NCBI GenBank assembly: GCA_949775045.1
Contig: OX459100.1
Coordinates: 2,539,436-2,603,435 of the forward strand
Length of the DNA: 64,000 nt
Reading direction: 5' to 3'
Source: Metridium senile
Lineage: Eukaryota > Cnidaria > Anthozoa > Actiniaria > Metridiidae
Shown one piece after another: positions 29,130 through 39,800 of this stretch. The notes under the pieces are model-generated. The model was not told the DNA's origin. It saw only the letters and a list, made by a program, of their open reading frames with translations, and searched no databases. The translations under genes were made by a program, and so were the position numbers. Positions within the stretch are counted from its first letter, which is position 1. Every line of letters starts with the position of its first letter.

Positions 29130-31274
29130 ATGACGAACAAAAAAGACGTCGATGTGGTGAATTCACCATCTAAGCTCGCTATTATTGCCTCACTAATGGC
29201 GGTGTTTTTGTGTTGTGGGGAGTTAGTGCGTATTGAATTGATGTTACATGAGCAAAACACAAGACTGAACAAGTTAGAGACGAAGATGACCCCGTCAAAC
29301 AACAACCACATGAATACTGCAGACATTGATGATGACGTTTATTCAAAACAAAATGAAGAAATTGTGCGCATTCAGTTTATGTTGAACGAACAAAACACAC
29401 GACTGAGAAAGTTAGAGACCAAGATGTCCTTGTCAAACGGCAAGACAACGAACAATGCAGACATTGAAGGTCATGCTTCTTTGAAACAAAACAAAGGTGG
29501 TCAGAATAAATACGAAATTCCAAAAACAATATCGAGATTGAAAAGAGCAGCTTTCTATGGAACGAATAGGTCACAAGAAATGTTATTAGATAAAATCACA
29601 ATAACAATTAATCAAGAAATTGGGAAAGCTTTCACAAAGCTACAATCAGGAAGGTACTGGGGTCTACCAGGACCTCCCGGTCCACCAGGATCGCGTGGTC
29701 CACGAGGAAAACTAGGAAGAAGGGGGAAACGAGGACCCCGTGGTTTTAAAGGTAATCCTGGCATCAATGGAGCTGTTGGTCCCCGAGGTATGCCCGGACC
29801 AAAGGGGGATCCTGGTCCTTCCCTTGCACCTCCGTCAGTGATTATTTCACCTCGTCATTTGGTCATCAATGAAAGCCAGTCCGCCATCTTGCATTGTTCT
29901 GCAAGTGGTTATCCACGACCTGTCGTTGTGTGGAGTAAATTGAATGGTTCCCTTGCAACAGACAGAATAACAGTTGACAGTAGTGGTAAACTTGAAGTGA
30001 AGTCAGTCACGCCCAGTGACTCAGGAACCTATCAGTGTCACGTTTCCAATATTCTTGGTAAAGATCACAGCAAGACAACAATCGAGGTGAACTATCGTCC
30101 ACGACTGACTTTGACCAAAGGACCAATCTATACAAAGATAGAAAGTGACATCACTCTACCGGCATGTCACGTGACGGGACATCCTAGACCAAAGGTTACG
30201 TGGTCTAAAGCTACTGGTTTGTTACCAACCAATCGTACTGTTATTAATGATGGACAGCTGACGTTGTTGACATCCAACAAAGATGATTCAGGAACATATT
30301 TGTGTAATGCTGAGAATGTTCTTGGTTCTGTTATCAAAGGAACCTTTCTTATTGTCGTTGAGCTGCCAAGTTTTACCATCAAACCACGTTCATTATACAC
30401 TGGGTTTATTGGCAAGACTGTTGTTTTAGACTGCAGTGCTAAAGGAGACCCTCAACCAGTCATCAGCTGGAGAAAAGAAAATGGTGTTCTTCCTGCAGGC
30501 AGACATGAAATAAGAAATGGTTCTTTGATTCTAAGAGACTTGAGAACAACTGATTCAGGTGTGTTTGTTTGCGTCGCTACGAGCGCTAGTGTCTTTAATG
30601 CAGAAAGTAGATCGACCCTCACCGTAAGTCTCCAAAAAGATTGTTCGGAATTCTACAAAACCGGAGAGAGACGTAACGGTGTGTACACAGTACAACCTGA
30701 CGACCAAGGCGCCTTTCAAGTCTACTGTGACATGACAACTGACGGTGGGGGATGGACTGTATTTCAAAGAAGAAAAGACGGATCAGTTGACTTTTATCGT
30801 AACTGGCAAGACTACAAAACAGGTTTTGGTGACCTGGATGGCGGGTTTTGGTTGGGTAATGACTACATCCATAGACTCACACCAAGAAAAGCTTCGAGTC
30901 TGCGCGTGGAAATAGGGGACTGGGAAGGAACTAGTAAATATGCCAAATATGGTAGTTTTAGTGTTGGTGATGAAGCTGACAAGTACAGACTTGGTATAGG
31001 CTCGTATTCAGGTAATGCTGGGGATTCATTAACATATCATAACAACATGGCATTTAGTACAAAAGATAGAGATAATGATAGGAATGGTGGTACTAATTGT
31101 GCTCATATTCGTACTGGTGCATGGTGGTATGACTACTGCAACTTTTCTAATCTTAATGGTAAATATCTAGGAAACATAATAAAAACCGATGGTTTAACTT
31201 GGTATCACTATAAAAGTGATTGGTTGTCTTACAAAACCAGTGAAATGAAATTACGACCACGAAAATATCCATAA
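29130..31274 (+). CDS. CniFL-like transmembrane collagen/Ig/fibrinogen lectin (CniFL-2)
   Basis: A single-exon ORF, open upstream to 29052. I choose the ATG at 29130 because it leaves a short cytoplasmic tail before the membrane segment (KLAIIASLMAVFLCCG) of a type II protein; that gives 714 residues. Then come two coiled-coil copies of VRI.LML.EQNTRL.KLETKM; a furin-type RLKR site; 17 Gly-X-Y triplets from GLPGPPG to GDPGPS; three Ig domains, each with its cysteine pair (HCSASG/YQCHVS, PACHVT/YLCNAE, LDCSAK/FVCVAT); and a fibrinogen domain with DCSEF, YCDMTTDGGGW, a calcium-loop-like KDRDNDR, and NCAHIRTGAWWYDYC. This is the cnidarian ficolin-like plan: a trimeric surface or shed lectin presumed to bind microbial or symbiont glycans. 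Lack of introns across Ig domains is unusual. Confidence 0.9.
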   Translation: MTNKKDVDVVNSPSKLAIIASLMAVFLCCGELVRIELMLHEQNTRLNKLETKMTPSNNNHMNTADIDDDVYSKQNEEIVRIQFMLNEQNTRLRKLETKMSLSNGKTTNNADIEGHASLKQNKGGQNKYEIPKTISRLKRAAFYGTNRSQEMLLDKITITINQEIGKAFTKLQSGRYWGLPGPPGPPGSRGPRGKLGRRGKRGPRGFKGNPGINGAVGPRGMPGPKGDPGPSLAPPSVIISPRHLVINESQSAILHCSASGYPRPVVVWSKLNGSLATDRITVDSSGKLEVKSVTPSDSGTYQCHVSNILGKDHSKTTIEVNYRPRLTLTKGPIYTKIESDITLPACHVTGHPRPKVTWSKATGLLPTNRTVINDGQLTLLTSNKDDSGTYLCNAENVLGSVIKGTFLIVVELPSFTIKPRSLYTGFIGKTVVLDCSAKGDPQPVISWRKENGVLPAGRHEIRNGSLILRDLRTTDSGVFVCVATSASVFNAESRSTLTVSLQKDCSEFYKTGERRNGVYTVQPDDQGAFQVYCDMTTDGGGWTVFQRRKDGSVDFYRNWQDYKTGFGDLDGGFWLGNDYIHRLTPRKASSLRVEIGDWEGTSKYAKYGSFSVGDEADKYRLGIGSYSGNAGDSLTYHNNMAFSTKDRDNDRNGGTNCAHIRTGAWWYDYCNFSNLNGKYLGNIIKTDGLTWYHYKSDWLSYKTSEMKLRPRKYP

Positions 31275-31734
31275 ATTCTGGTTGTTTAATTCTATCAACA
31301 ATTGTATGATTTTTACTTAAAGGCCGCCATGTAATGATAGCTAGATATTCAGACATCTTATAACCTGAATCTAAGTGGTTATTGCTTTCGTTCCCCATCT
31401 TTTTTTGTAGAAAGAGCCTGAAAACCCTGGAAATGAGGTTGTTAAAAACAATCTATATATATTCATATATTTTGATTTCTCTCGGGCTATATTTTGCTTT
31501 ATTGTTCTTCACACATAATCCTCCAATCACATCTTTGTATTTTAGTCACGTGAAGATCCATTATTTTGCAATATCGAACACCCAACAGAAGTGAAGGGAG
31601 AAGGCTCTGGGAACGAGATTGACAGCCTCGACTGCGACATTTTAATTGTTTACTCGAGATATTTTGAAAAAAAATAAATATTTGTTTGGTATAATAAACA
31701 ACATATAGGATTCATTCTCGCCCAATGGTCTAAC

Positions 31735-32006
31735 GCGCCTTACCGTGGCCACCCAATTAAAGTTTTGTACAAGTTAGCTTAGCGTTCAAAAGTTTCTCTT
31801 TTCAAATTATTTGCTACACCTTTTCAAATTTAAACATCCTGGGAGGTTTTTCAGATACTTTTAATCTCCACTCTTGTCTTCGCTTTGAATATTTCAAAGT
31901 GTTAACCGTTTGACACTCCACGTGTCTTTTATATTAAGGTCAAACTCTCGCTTTCTGTTTGGTTAACTTGTACAAAACTTTAATAAGGTGGCCACGGTAA
32001 GGCGCG
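31735..32006. mobile_element. MITE with GCGCCTTACCGTGGCCACC ends, full copy
   Basis: Same ends as the element at 27432, in the orthologous place of the duplication. It is 272 bp because it keeps the middle part (CATCCTGGGAGGTTTTTCAG... to ...GACACTCCACGTGTC). Confidence 0.85.
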
Positions 32007-32439
32007 TTGCGCTGTAATACGTCTATCTTAAAGTTCCTATTTTAAAAGTTGCTATTTACAGCAGCTTTCAATTGCTGGTCCTTAGTAAATTTGATTCATT
32101 TTGGACAAGGAATATGCCGATAAAATCAATGGTAATTGATGTCGTGCGGTGAAAATGAATAAACAAATGTATTATATATTAATAAAAATCAATGGTAATT
32201 GACGTAGTGCGGTACGGTGGAAATGAACAAATAAATGTATTATCACAGAGATCACAAAGAATCCCTTTTTACGGTAAATATATTAGATGAATTAATTGTA
32301 AAACAAGGTATTGATTGTTAAAATAAATCATTTGACCATATATCTTAGTCATGCGTTGTTGCTAAATGTATTTGGTGTCATTGTTGGTGGTTTTTGACCG
32401 TCTTAAAGCATTTTCTGAAAACGTTTGTAATAACCTTGA

Positions 32440-32583
32440 ATAGCTGTTATCACAGTTATATGCAATTGATTTCAAACAATGGATTCAAATCGAGGCTTTC
32501 GGGCAAACCTATTGTTTTCGCCCGAAAGCCTCGACTTCAACCCATTGTTCAAAATCATTTGCATATAACTGTAATAACCGCTA
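32440..32583. mobile_element. MITE inserted only in the right duplicate
   Basis: Ends GCTGTTAT.ACAGTTATATGCAA and complement, with an inner CGAGGCTTTCGGGC palindrome. The left copy reads straight across the site (GAATTAATAACTTAG at 27971-27985), giving an empty-site comparison that fits a TA target. Confidence 0.75.
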
Positions 32584-32613
32584 TTAAGAACTTAGTGTCT
32601 GTTACTGATTATT

Positions 32614-33076
32614 GAGGGTGGCCAAGGGGTAACGCGTGACGCGTGATTTAGGCACAGGGAGCCCAAGCTCATCACTTGTGATCTTTTACAGTAAATGTAT
32701 GGAGTCGAGAGATATCCTTTCGCTGTGCCTCAAATATACAATAATAAAAACTTTTTTTTACGTAGATAGTTGTGTATAACTGTTTTCTAGTCTGTGACCG
32801 AGTTTTAGCTTAATTAGAGCGATTTTGACGCACAGCGACAGGATATCTCTCGACTCCATACATTTACTGTAGAAGATCACAAGTGATGAGCTTGGGCTCC
32901 CTGTGATTTAGGCTAAACTGATAAGTGCGTGATTCGTGAAAATAACAAACGTGAATACTATGTTGAACAAGACTTAAATGTGTACGTTATGCGTGAATAT
33001 CAAAAATATCGATTCGTGAAACGTGATGATGACCCCAAACCCCCCCCCCCTCCCCCCCCCCCCTTTGGCCACCCTC
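32614..33076. mobile_element. GAGGGTGGCC MITE, right copy, with nested insertion
   Basis: The duplicate of the 28004-28197 element, same ATTATT flanks (32608-32613 and 33077-33082), enlarged by the element at 32654-32904 and a C-rich run at about 33034-33063. Confidence 0.85.
32654..32904. mobile_element. 251-bp MITE with ACAGGGAG ends and 9-bp TSD
   Basis: The ends ACAGGGAGCCCAAGCTCATC and complement extend into ~75-bp arms (GTATGGAGTCGAGAGATATCC). GATTTAGGC is duplicated at 32645-32653 and 32905-32913, while the paralogue has it once (28034-28042), proving the insertion. A 9-bp duplication is typical of Mutator-like elements. Confidence 0.9.
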
Positions 33077-33082
33077 ATTATT

Positions 33083-33584
33083 AACACCGATATTTATTGA
33101 ATAAAGCTAAAAAAATATATAAAAGGAAAATGACACAGAATCCGTCTTCAGTATATTATAGGAGGGAAATACGGCGACATATAATGCTTAGCTATCAGTC
33201 TTGAGATAGCAGAGATAGGAAAGGAGTCCGAATGCATGTTATGAAAGCATTGATGATAAAAATAAACAGGATTATTTTATTATGACAGGAGCCCATTGGG
33301 CTCCTGATTATGACTGGGATCCCTGTGGAAATTATGTTTATACCGGAATTTATCCTTTTTTCAAAAATATTTTAAATATTTTTTCTTTTCGATAATATCC
33401 TTCCATTGTGTAATTTAAGATTATTTGATAGTTATAATGAATTATAGCGTATAAATAATACATTGATTATGTATAATGATTCACAGATAAAGGTATGGGC
33501 TTCCTGTGGCAAGTTGAGCCTGCGCTCACGCCATTGTACGTTTCTATAGGAACAAAGTAAGAGTTAGAATACAAATAGCACAAA
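33083..33584. other. Spacer and 5' flank of HYDIN
   Basis: No gene. It includes CTGGGATCCCTGTGG (33316) and GGGCTTCCTGTGG (33498), words resembling nearby inverted-repeat ends. I see no clear TATA box or RFX X-box. Confidence 0.4.
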
Positions 33585-33632
33585 ATGGCGGTGGATTTTG
33601 CTTCTTCGTTATTCGATGAACATGTTGCATGA
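33585..33632 (+). promoter_or_regulatory. Upstream ORF in HYDIN 5' leader
   Basis: ATG in a strong context (CAAAATGG) opens a 15-residue frame (MAVDFASSLFDEHVA) ending 44 bp before the HYDIN start. If it lies in the mRNA leader it could damp translation. Confidence 0.4.
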
Positions 33633-33676
33633 TTTCATGTGTATAAGGATAAATTATTTGAAGTAAAATTGGGATA

Positions 33677-33823
33677 ATGCCGTCTGGAAAGTCTAGAGGG
33701 AAGGTCGACCCGTCATCCCGAAAAAATAACGGTAATTCTACTGGTAATTTAAGCTCCAAAAAAAGCAAAGTTGTTCTTCCAAGAAACCCAAAACTTGTGA
33801 GAACCAAGGTAGAAGATGATAAG
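33677..33823 (+). CDS. HYDIN: HYDIN exon 1 (residues 1-49)
   Basis: Starts at ATGCCGTCTGG; a basic, Ser/Asn-rich lead then KVVLPRNPKLVR. Donor AAG|GTCAGT, phase 0. Read-through past the donor gives only a short spurious tail. Confidence 0.85.
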
Positions 33824-36800
33824 GTCAGTACAAAATCGTCTATTTCTAAACTTAATAAACAAGAAATAGGAAACATTGAAAGTAGGCTTCAATACGTTAA
33901 CCGCTTGTACGAGTTGGACGTTATTTCTGCTCAAAATAAACTTTAAAAAAGCAAAACAATATATCAGCTTTGACAAGCTTTAGTTGCTATAAATTTAATA
34001 GTCTTAAGCTGTGTTTCACGCAAAACTTTTCATGCTTTAGTAAAAGTGGTCAATTTGAAGCTGAAGTAATGTTTAGTGTTCAGCTGTTTTTATTTGTTAT
34101 TTGATAATTATGTTATAGGTATTTTGTACTGCAATTTTTATTTTCTTTAATATTCTGCATGTACACTGAATCGTAAATATGGTTACAAATTTGAATAGCT
34201 TGCTCTTGACTGGCTAGTCTCTTGTACATATAAAAAATCCATTTGTTTCAATATACACATGAGGCAACCCAGTCAAGAACAATATAACATCATGCCCTAT
34301 TTTAATTAAGTCTATTGTACACTGCAAAACATTTCTAGTATAATTACAGTTAGTTTCATATTACTTTACACAATTGCATTGTGAATTATGTTAGAAAAGG
34401 TTGGTGCCACTTTCAGAACCAAAGCTTGTTTTTAATGAGCTTCTTAACTTTACACCAATTAGTTCCAAAAGTGGTAACTTTGAAGCTTGAAACTTGGTAT
34501 TAACTCTTGAAGGTCGGAACTTTGTAGCTTTTAGTTTGAAGTTCTGTGTACTAAATGAATATGTTGGGTTTCTAGCAATGTCCATCTGCGTATATGGCTG
34601 AGATGCAGCTAACTACAGAAGAACGCTTTAAAATGACTTACGAGATGAGAATACCACAAATTATTGAACTACTTGATATGTCTGAACAAACATTGCAGAA
34701 GGTGAGTATCCAATGATAATAATAATAATATTAGTGAAGGGAATGAGATTGAAATGATTAATTACAATTAGATTAATTGTATTATTATTAGAGTACTGTA
34801 GTTTCATGTAAGCCGCTTCTTGTGTGCTTATGTATTTTCTTATATATGCTAATTTACGTGCATATGTTGTTATAATAGAAAAACAATTAAAGTCTTTTTT
34901 TAAAGTTCATGTTTTTCTATATCATAACAACGTAAATTATGCACATAAATTTGTTATATTTCTTCAGTAGCATATAAGAAACACATTATCATACAAGAAC
35001 CAGCTTATGTGAAACTACTCTATCAAATGTTAGAGTACCTATAAACTCTGGCTGTTTGTTATTTCTATTAAAAGTACTGGTCCTAAAATAATAACAATTT
35101 TCAAGAAGAATAAAATACTGCGATAAAAACTGTGCACTTTATAGTGGTTTGAATACGCCCAAAAAGTATTGTTTGGGCTTCCTGTGTAAAAAAATCAGAG
35201 TTTATTGATATGAGCTGGTGACAACATGATGACGTAGTGTCCGGGATAGAAATGGTATTTTATGGAGAGAGACTTGCTTCTCCGAGTTTGTTTTGTTTGA
35301 ATAGTTGTAAATGGCGTATCTATCTGGCATTTTTCAGTAATATCACATGTATGAACTATACGAAACTATTGAAACTTGCAAGACGCTATCCCGTATGAAT
35401 TAATAAGTAATTGTCATGGACGTTACAGCAAAAACAACCACATTGCTCAGTGAACAATTTCAATATAAAATTGCTCTGAATTTTTTCACCAGAGAAAACC
35501 AATAACGCCAGTATATAGATATAGCAGTAGGATTATATTTATTTTGTATATTGTTATTTTAACATCTAAATTGCCCATATATAAATATAAATAATTACTA
35601 GGAAATTCAAACATTACAATTAATATATGTAATTTCTTTATTTGCTGTTTCTAGTTCACATCAATGGATATTGAAGAACCCATCTTTCAACCCTTCCCGT
35701 CAGATATTGTGTTTCAGAACTTTGAACCTTTTCAAAAATATGAAGTACCACTTCAATTAAGAAACAATGACAAGGTAAATAATATACACTTAATGACTGA
35801 TCCTGAGGGAAACAGTTAGTTTTGTTTCCCGAGAATCTCAATGTTTCCCGAGGCTCCGGCCGAGGGAAACATTGAGATTCGAGGGAAACAAAACTAACTG
35901 GTTTCCCGAGGGATCAGTCATTAAGCGTTTTGTTATATAGCTAATCATTTTAGACAAGTAAATTAAGACAATGTGAATTTTTATTCAATGCGCTGGGCAC
36001 TTGTATCCCGGTCGGGATACAGTTAGATTTAACTAATATCACGTGAGCATCTATCAACCAATGAGAATGCTCGTTATATAGTCAAAATGATTAGCTATAT
36101 AACAATAACTATTCACACGACCACATCAGCTAAGCTGCGTATGTAAATCATCGTGTATAAATAAATGCTTTTATTATTATTATTATCATATGACCCATAT
36201 TTTGCCCGGCGCACGCTCTTAAGAAAACCTTTGAAAAAGTCAGGGGTTTGTACGTTTTTTTCACCTTGTCCATGTAAACACATACGGACCAGCTAATCGA
36301 AACATCACAACAAAAATGGCCTTTAAATTAAAAAGAGTGGGTCATATGATAAAAAACGCTGCGCTCGGTCTGTACATCATGACCGTGAGCCAAATATTTT
36401 CCAGTATGGCCCTTCCACTCAGTCAATAAGTACTTATAATTGTACAAAGTATTTGTATAGGAAACTTGCAAAGCACATATAGGGCTAATGGTCAGTGTGC
36501 TTCACTCTTGATTGATGTTTCCTGATTTTTAAGCCCTGTCTTGGGTATTTGGGTTGTGTTTTTAGGCAAGACACCAAGTAAAACAATCAAAATAACATGC
36601 AGGTTATAACAAACCAAATTATGCAAGGCCATCATGAACACCCTGTCGCTCATTGACTGTATATATTATAATACTAAATACACACTGCACTCTCTAACCT
36701 GTATGAATCATTGACTTAACAAACCCTGGCTGTCATGACCATGCTTGCACCTTCAGTGACTGGCACATACTAACACACAAAATTAATATACACTTTTTTC

Positions 36801-39800
36801 TTTTGTTGATAATAGTTTTTTTTCCATATAATTTCATGTTTTATTCAATTGTCATATATTTGTTGATATATTTTTGTTGACATTCGCTGTTGTTGTTTTT
36901 CAGATTGCTCGTCTTGTAAAGGTCACACAGACTGATTCACCATATTTCACTATTATCAGCCCTCTTGATGTTGGTCATAAGGTGGCACCAGGCATGGACA
37001 CTACATTCATCATTCTCTTTACCCCTGACGAGAAAAAGGTAAATCTATAGCATGTTACATGAGCACAGGGAGATATGAAATTTACCTTCTAGTGTTCAAC
37101 TAGATACACCCTTTCCGAAAAAGTTTGTCACCCGTGGAAAGCACACAAGCTAGTGACGCAAATGATCATGTATCAATTCAGAAACTAAATGTGCATTTGG
37201 AACACCTTTCTTGTTGTTTGATAACCCTGGTGAAAATCCTAGACAGGATCCTGGTTAGGATCCTAACAGGATCCTATGTAGGATCCTGACCAGGATCCTA
37301 TGTATTATCCTATACAGGATCCTGCAGGATCTTGTACAATTGTAGACAGGATCCTGTATAGGAACTTAATCCTAGACAGGATCTTACATAGGATCCTGAC
37401 CCTCAACAGGATCCTACATAGGAATCTAATCCTAGACAGGATCCTGTGTAGGATCCTGATCCTAAACAGGATCCTGAAGGATCCTACAGGATCCTAGAGG
37501 ATCCTGTCCAGGATTTGCACCAGGGAAGTCAAAATGGACATGCATTTCTCAATAACATATTGACAAGTGTAGCAATTAATGTGGCCATGAAATCCCTGCT
37601 TTCTAATAATTAAAGTATACATAGATTACCCATAATTCCCTGCGCTACTAGCTTGTAGGCTTTTAACTTCACTGGTGACAAAGTTTCTCTTGTCCCAAGC
37701 AAGCTAAAGGTTAAAGTCCACACTCTGAAGCCTGCAAAGGGCATCTAGAAAGGAAGTTAAGAGGTTATCCCTATGAAAAAACTTCCTAAAATGACAAACA
37801 AATAGATGAGCAAAGCTACAAATATATGAAACAGGTTCCCATTTAAATCTGTACTTTCCCATTTAAATCTGTACTTATGCAAATTGTGTTGAAGTGTGCT
37901 AAACACACAGATCAACCAATCAGAGAATTTCACTTCAGAAATAATATACTCTGATTGGTTGATCTGTGTGTTTAGCACACATCAACAAAATTTGCATTAG
38001 TACAGATTTAAATGGGAAAATACAGATTTAAATGGGAACCTGTTATGAATAGATGGATGCATGAATACATAGTAGAATGATAAGAAAATATATACATGGG
38101 TCTTTTGAATCCACTTATCGGATGTTGTTAATAGATATGTTACAATTAACTGTATGGTTTGCTTTGCAGGATTACTATCATGAGTTGATTTGTATCACAG
38201 AGAGAGAAAAGTTCCTAGTCCCTGTGAGAGCCACTGGGGCAAGAGCTATACTGGATTTCCCTGATGAAATTAACTTTGGAAGTGCTCCTGTCAAGGTAAG
38301 AACTCCATTACCTTTGATCAAATAATTGTCAGTACAATAATATCAAATATTGTGCCATACATCTAGAGCTAGCTATCTATTATTATAATTAAAAATAACT
38401 ACTCAAAATCATGCATTCTGGTTGTTTGAGGGGTGTCCTTTATAAGCTAGAGCATACAGAGCAAATTTAAATATATTAATTGTTATCACAACCATCAGTA
38501 TGCATCAACTTGAAGATTATCAGAGGGGGACATGGGGGATTGCCAGTTGGGGTTTTGATGAATGTTTTTTGTGGTGTTATGAATATGTTGAAAAGTTTTT
38601 CAAAGTTTGGTGTTGCGGCTTTAGGTTTCCTGTGTTTGCTTTCCAAAGCTGCGGTAAGCTGTGAATTTTAAAGCTGTGGTATTTGGTGAAAGACATTGTA
38701 ATGTGGTGTTGTCAACAATGTTTTTGCATTGTTGAGGATCCCACATCCCATCTCCGCCTATATCATGATGACTTTGGTCATTTTGTTAAGTTCCTTTCAT
38801 TCTTTATCTAGTATTCCACAACCAAGACATTGTTGATTAGAAACATTGGCAACAAAGAGGCCAGATTCCAATTGTCTGTGGAGGATCCCTTTTCAGTTAC
38901 GCCAGACAGTGGACGCCTAGATATTGGAGAAAGCTGTCAAATACATGTTGAGTTCAATGCACAGCAGACTGGTGACAACTTTAGTAACATGGTACTTCAC
39001 TATGATACAGGTATTATTGTCATTCAATAAGTGGTTTTAAGAAAAAATTAAAGTCTTTTCTTTTTATAGACGTTTTTCATTAGCATACATACGTACATAG
39101 TACATACATAAACTTTAGTAAAAGTGTCTAGCCGTTCTAGCACTAATTGGGAACTAATTCAGCATTTAATTTTACACATCATAATTATTTTTCTATATTA
39201 TTATAACTATTTATTATATAAATTATTTATAAATTGTACATATGTTATAAACAAATGCACACATAAATTGAATGGATATATTGAAGAAAAAAAATGAATT
39301 GAATTGCCATCTAAAAGTTTTTATTATAATTGTCAATGTATTAGGTGAAGATATATACATTGCACTGCATGGGGCTGCAGTGGATTATAACGTAAGACTT
39401 GACAAGAACACTTTAAAGATGGAAAATACTTTTATCACAAGTGCATCGCAAAGGTAGTATGATTAGTGAAAGCTGTCTTAAATCACTTTACATGTAAAAA
39501 TGAATGCATTCAGTCAGTTACAAAGTCTTAACTGCACTGTTACAAAGTAACAGTTACAAAGTCTTAACTGCACTGAAGATGTCTCAAATTCGCCCTAAAC
39601 TCAAAAAGCAAGATCTTAACCATGACAGCCTCACTAGCTACAGACCATTAGCCAACATACAGTTTATATCTAAAGTCATTCAAAAGTCTGCCTCTGCTCA
39701 AGTCCATGACTACTTAAACACGAATAACCTATATCCATCATTACAGTCAGCATATCGGAAATATCACTCCACAGAAACTGCACTCATTAAAGTAACGAAT

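Larger units (their letters stand above)
28970..33082 (+). repeat. Segmental duplication, right copy (CniFL-2 unit)
   Basis: Aligns to 22180-28203 from GGGCTCCCTGTGGTACTAGG through the GAGGGTGGCC element and its ATTATT flank. The 3' flank just after the stop (31275-31470 against 26595-26790) is nearly identical, so the duplication is recent or homogenised. Confidence 0.85.
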
